In this document: positions 5,007 through 6,281 of the stretch, piece after piece
Numbering within the stretch: position 1 is the stretch's first letter
Layout: the number at the start of each line of letters is the position of its first letter
Origin: Rhizobium sp.
GTDB taxonomy: Bacteria > Pseudomonadota > Alphaproteobacteria > Rhizobiales > Rhizobiaceae
Reading direction: 5' to 3'
Length of the DNA: 6,281 nucleotides
Assembly (NCBI GenBank): GCA_003501385.1
Contig: DNPN01000149.1
Coordinates: 202-6,482 of the forward strand
Translations under genes and position numbers: made by a program
The notes under the pieces: model-generated
The model's input: the letters and a program-made list of their open reading frames with translations, nothing else
Told to the model about the DNA's origin: nothing
The model's database searches: none

Positions 5007-6281
5007 TTAGAGGAAGCCACGCTTTGTCCACCAACCGCCCTTTTTGGGCTTTGCCGCCTCTTCACTGTTGGTCACAGAGGTGACAACGGGTTCGGAGAAG
5101 CTGACGTTTGATTCGCGGTTTGCACGCACAGGCTTTTCGGGTTCAGCTGCTGCCGGTTCCTCAGCCGCAACAACAACCGGTTCTGGCGCTGGAGCAACTG
5201 GCTCAGGAGCAACCTCAGCCACCGTTTCAACGGGCGCTTCTGTGACCTGCGCAATGGCTTCAACCTTCGCCACTTCGGCTTCTTCTGCTGCTGGCGCATC
5301 AGCTTCTACCTGAGCAGATGCCTTTGGCTTGCGAGCACGGCGCGGCTTTGCAGCAACCTTTTCTTCCGGTGCAGCAACAACCACTTCAGCAACAGCCTCA
5401 GACACCACAGCTTCAATCGATGCCTCTGGGATTGTGGCAGCAACATCAGCTGCATCCGTGTCATCAGCGTCTTCGCCGTCACTCTCTTCCGAGGTGTCGG
5501 CATCTGCGCTCACACCATTCTCATCGCGACCACGACGGCCACCGCGCTTGCCGCGACGGCGGCGCTTGCGACGTTGGCTTTCGCTCTGGCTCTCATCAGA
5601 AGCTTCGGCGCTTTCAACGCGCTCTTCGCTTGCGTCCTCGGCCTCGTCGTCGCCTTCGCCTTCGCTGTCACCTTCATCGTCGTCCTGCGAGGATGCGTTG
5701 CTCTGGTCTTCCTGCGGACCATTGCCGTTTTTGCCCCGACGACGACGACGACGCTTGCGCTTGCGATTTGCACCTTCTTCACCATTGGCCTCAGCAGCCT
5801 GCGGTGCCTTGGCAACAACGTCAGCAACAACCTCGTCTTCGTCTTCCTCGATCTCGATGATCGGATCTTCTTCTTCCTCTGGCTCGGAAATGAGCGGCAG
5901 AAGCGTTTCAATCCGCACCGGATTGGCAACCGGCTCACCCTTGTCGATGGCAAAATGCTGGTGTCCCACAGTCGCATCAGCATCAATGATGATGGAAACG
6001 CCGAAACGCTTCTCATAATCCACAATGGTGCTGCGCTTGTGGTTCAGGATGTAAAGCGCCGTTTCTGGCAGGGTGCGCACGGTGATGTCGTGGGTCGTGC
6101 TTTTCAGCAGGAATTCCTCGACACCGCGCAGAACATGCAACGCCACAGACGATTGCGACCGGATCAAGCCCGTGCCGGAGCAATGTGGGCAGACCTGCGT
6201 GGTGCTTTCCAGCACGCTTGCGCGAATGCGCTGACGCGACATTTCCAAAAGACCGAAATGCGAGATGCGGCCAACCTGAAT
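5007..6281 (-). CDS. rne: Ribonuclease E, C-terminal half (5' part missing)
   Basis: RNase E is the essential endonuclease that starts mRNA decay, matures rRNA and tRNA, and scaffolds the RNA degradosome. The frame is open to the right edge and yields 424 residues. The S1, 5'-sensor and DNase I-like domains lie outside. The fragment opens with VGRISHFGLLEMSRQRIR, the end of the catalytic region. Then come VCPHCSGTG with the zinc-link cysteines 31 and 34 (codons at 6189-6191 and 6180-6182), which join subunits in the tetramer, and the small domain to about residue 132. The rest is a disordered scaffold: acidic 133-151, arginine-rich 173-184, acidic/serine-rich 198-236, arginine-rich 237-252, an Ala/Val/Glu/Pro-rich part with KPRRARKPK near 312-320, and the end KPKKGGWWTKRGFL. 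The basic blocks should bind RNA, and the Gly-Trp-Trp resembles the PNPase-binding end of Caulobacter RNase E. Identity is certain. Confidence 0.96.
   Translation of the reverse strand: MQVGRISHFGLLEMSRQRIRASVLESTTQVCPHCSGTGLIRSQSSVALHVLRGVEEFLLKSTTHDITVRTLPETALYILNHKRSTIVDYEKRFGVSIIIDADATVGHQHFAIDKGEPVANPVRIETLLPLISEPEEEEDPIIEIEEDEDEVVADVVAKAPQAAEANGEEGANRKRKRRRRRRGKNGNGPQEDQSNASSQDDDEGDSEGEGDDEAEDASEERVESAEASDESQSESQRRKRRRRGKRGGRRGRDENGVSADADTSEESDGEDADDTDAADVAATIPEASIEAVVSEAVAEVVVAAPEEKVAAKPRRARKPKASAQVEADAPAAEEAEVAKVEAIAQVTEAPVETVAEVAPEPVAPAPEPVVVAAEEPAAAEPEKPVRANRESNVSFSEPVVTSVTNSEEAAKPKKGGWWTKRGFL
5010..5036 (-). other. Gly-Trp-Trp C-terminal motif of RNase E, predicted PNPase-docking site
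   Basis: The last residues GWWTKRGFL end the protein just before the TAA at 5007-5009. In Caulobacter crescentus a C-terminal Gly-Trp-Trp of RNase E is known to bind polynucleotide phosphorylase. The same role here is inferred from the motif and its position. Confidence 0.6.
5526..5573 (-). other. Arginine-rich RNA-binding segment 2 of RNase E
   Basis: This segment encodes RRKRRRRGKRGGRRGR, in an RGG-like context and flanked by acidic stretches. It is the second of two strongly basic blocks in the scaffold. Blocks of this kind bind RNA in other RNase E proteins; the role here is inferred from composition. Confidence 0.6.
5730..5765 (-). other. Arginine-rich RNA-binding segment 1 of RNase E, on a GAC repeat
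   Basis: This segment encodes RKRKRRRRRRGK. Five of the arginines are consecutive CGT codons, which form a (GAC)5 tandem on the plus strand at 5738-5752. It is a basic block in a disordered scaffold, probably RNA-binding. Confidence 0.6.

Noticed and set aside
5329..6018. 229-codon Ser/Ala/Arg-rich open frame on the plus strand opposite rne
   Set aside because: It is the complement of the low-complexity acidic and arginine-rich coding sequence of RNase E. Its composition is explained by that alone.

Overview
The window looks like chromosomal DNA of an alphaproteobacterium in the Rhizobiales, most likely Rhizobiaceae (Agrobacterium/Allorhizobium/Rhizobium type). The reasons are the aroQ-accB-accC gene order, the EAMKTMN form of the biotin site, an RNase E tail that ends in a Gly-Trp-Trp motif, and a palindromic intergenic repeat of about 107 bp that resembles the rhizobial RIME1 family. 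The content is ordinary core metabolism and RNA turnover. I see no phage, transposon, CRISPR or defence genes, and no tRNA or rRNA.

The left half is on the minus strand and reads right to left: a DsbA/ScsC-like periplasmic thiol-disulfide protein (1944-2705), type II 3-dehydroquinate dehydratase aroQ (1378-1815), the biotin carboxyl carrier protein accB (864-1352), and biotin carboxylase accC (859 to the left edge, truncated). aroQ, accB and accC are tightly packed, with gaps of 25 and 4 nt, and are probably one transcript. AccB carries the biotin that AccC carboxylates in the first half-reaction of acetyl-CoA carboxylase. AroQ belongs to the shikimate pathway and is a positional rather than functional partner. 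The DsbA-like gene lies 128 nt upstream and may have its own transcription unit.

The middle is on the plus strand: a class I/II PLP-dependent aminotransferase (about 2927-4090), then a RimJ/RimL-type GNAT acetyltransferase (4187-4729). The aminotransferase diverges from the DsbA-like gene across a spacer of about 220 nt that contains a 7-bp inverted repeat, a possible operator.

The right end is the C-terminal half of RNase E (minus strand, 5007 to the right edge): the zinc-link CPHC, the small domain, and a long acidic/arginine-rich disordered scaffold ending in GGWWTKRGFL. It converges on the acetyltransferase gene. The 277-nt spacer between them (4730-5006) holds two terminator-like hairpins flanking the RIME1-like repeat.

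No new biological system stands out. The points most worth a second look are an abrupt change of codon use inside accC near position 410-420, the layout of the convergent spacer (a RIME1-like element with compensating changes in one arm, and hairpins whose T tracts face the far gene), the predicted PNPase-docking motif of RNase E, and the inverted repeat with an uncertain non-ATG start at the aminotransferase.
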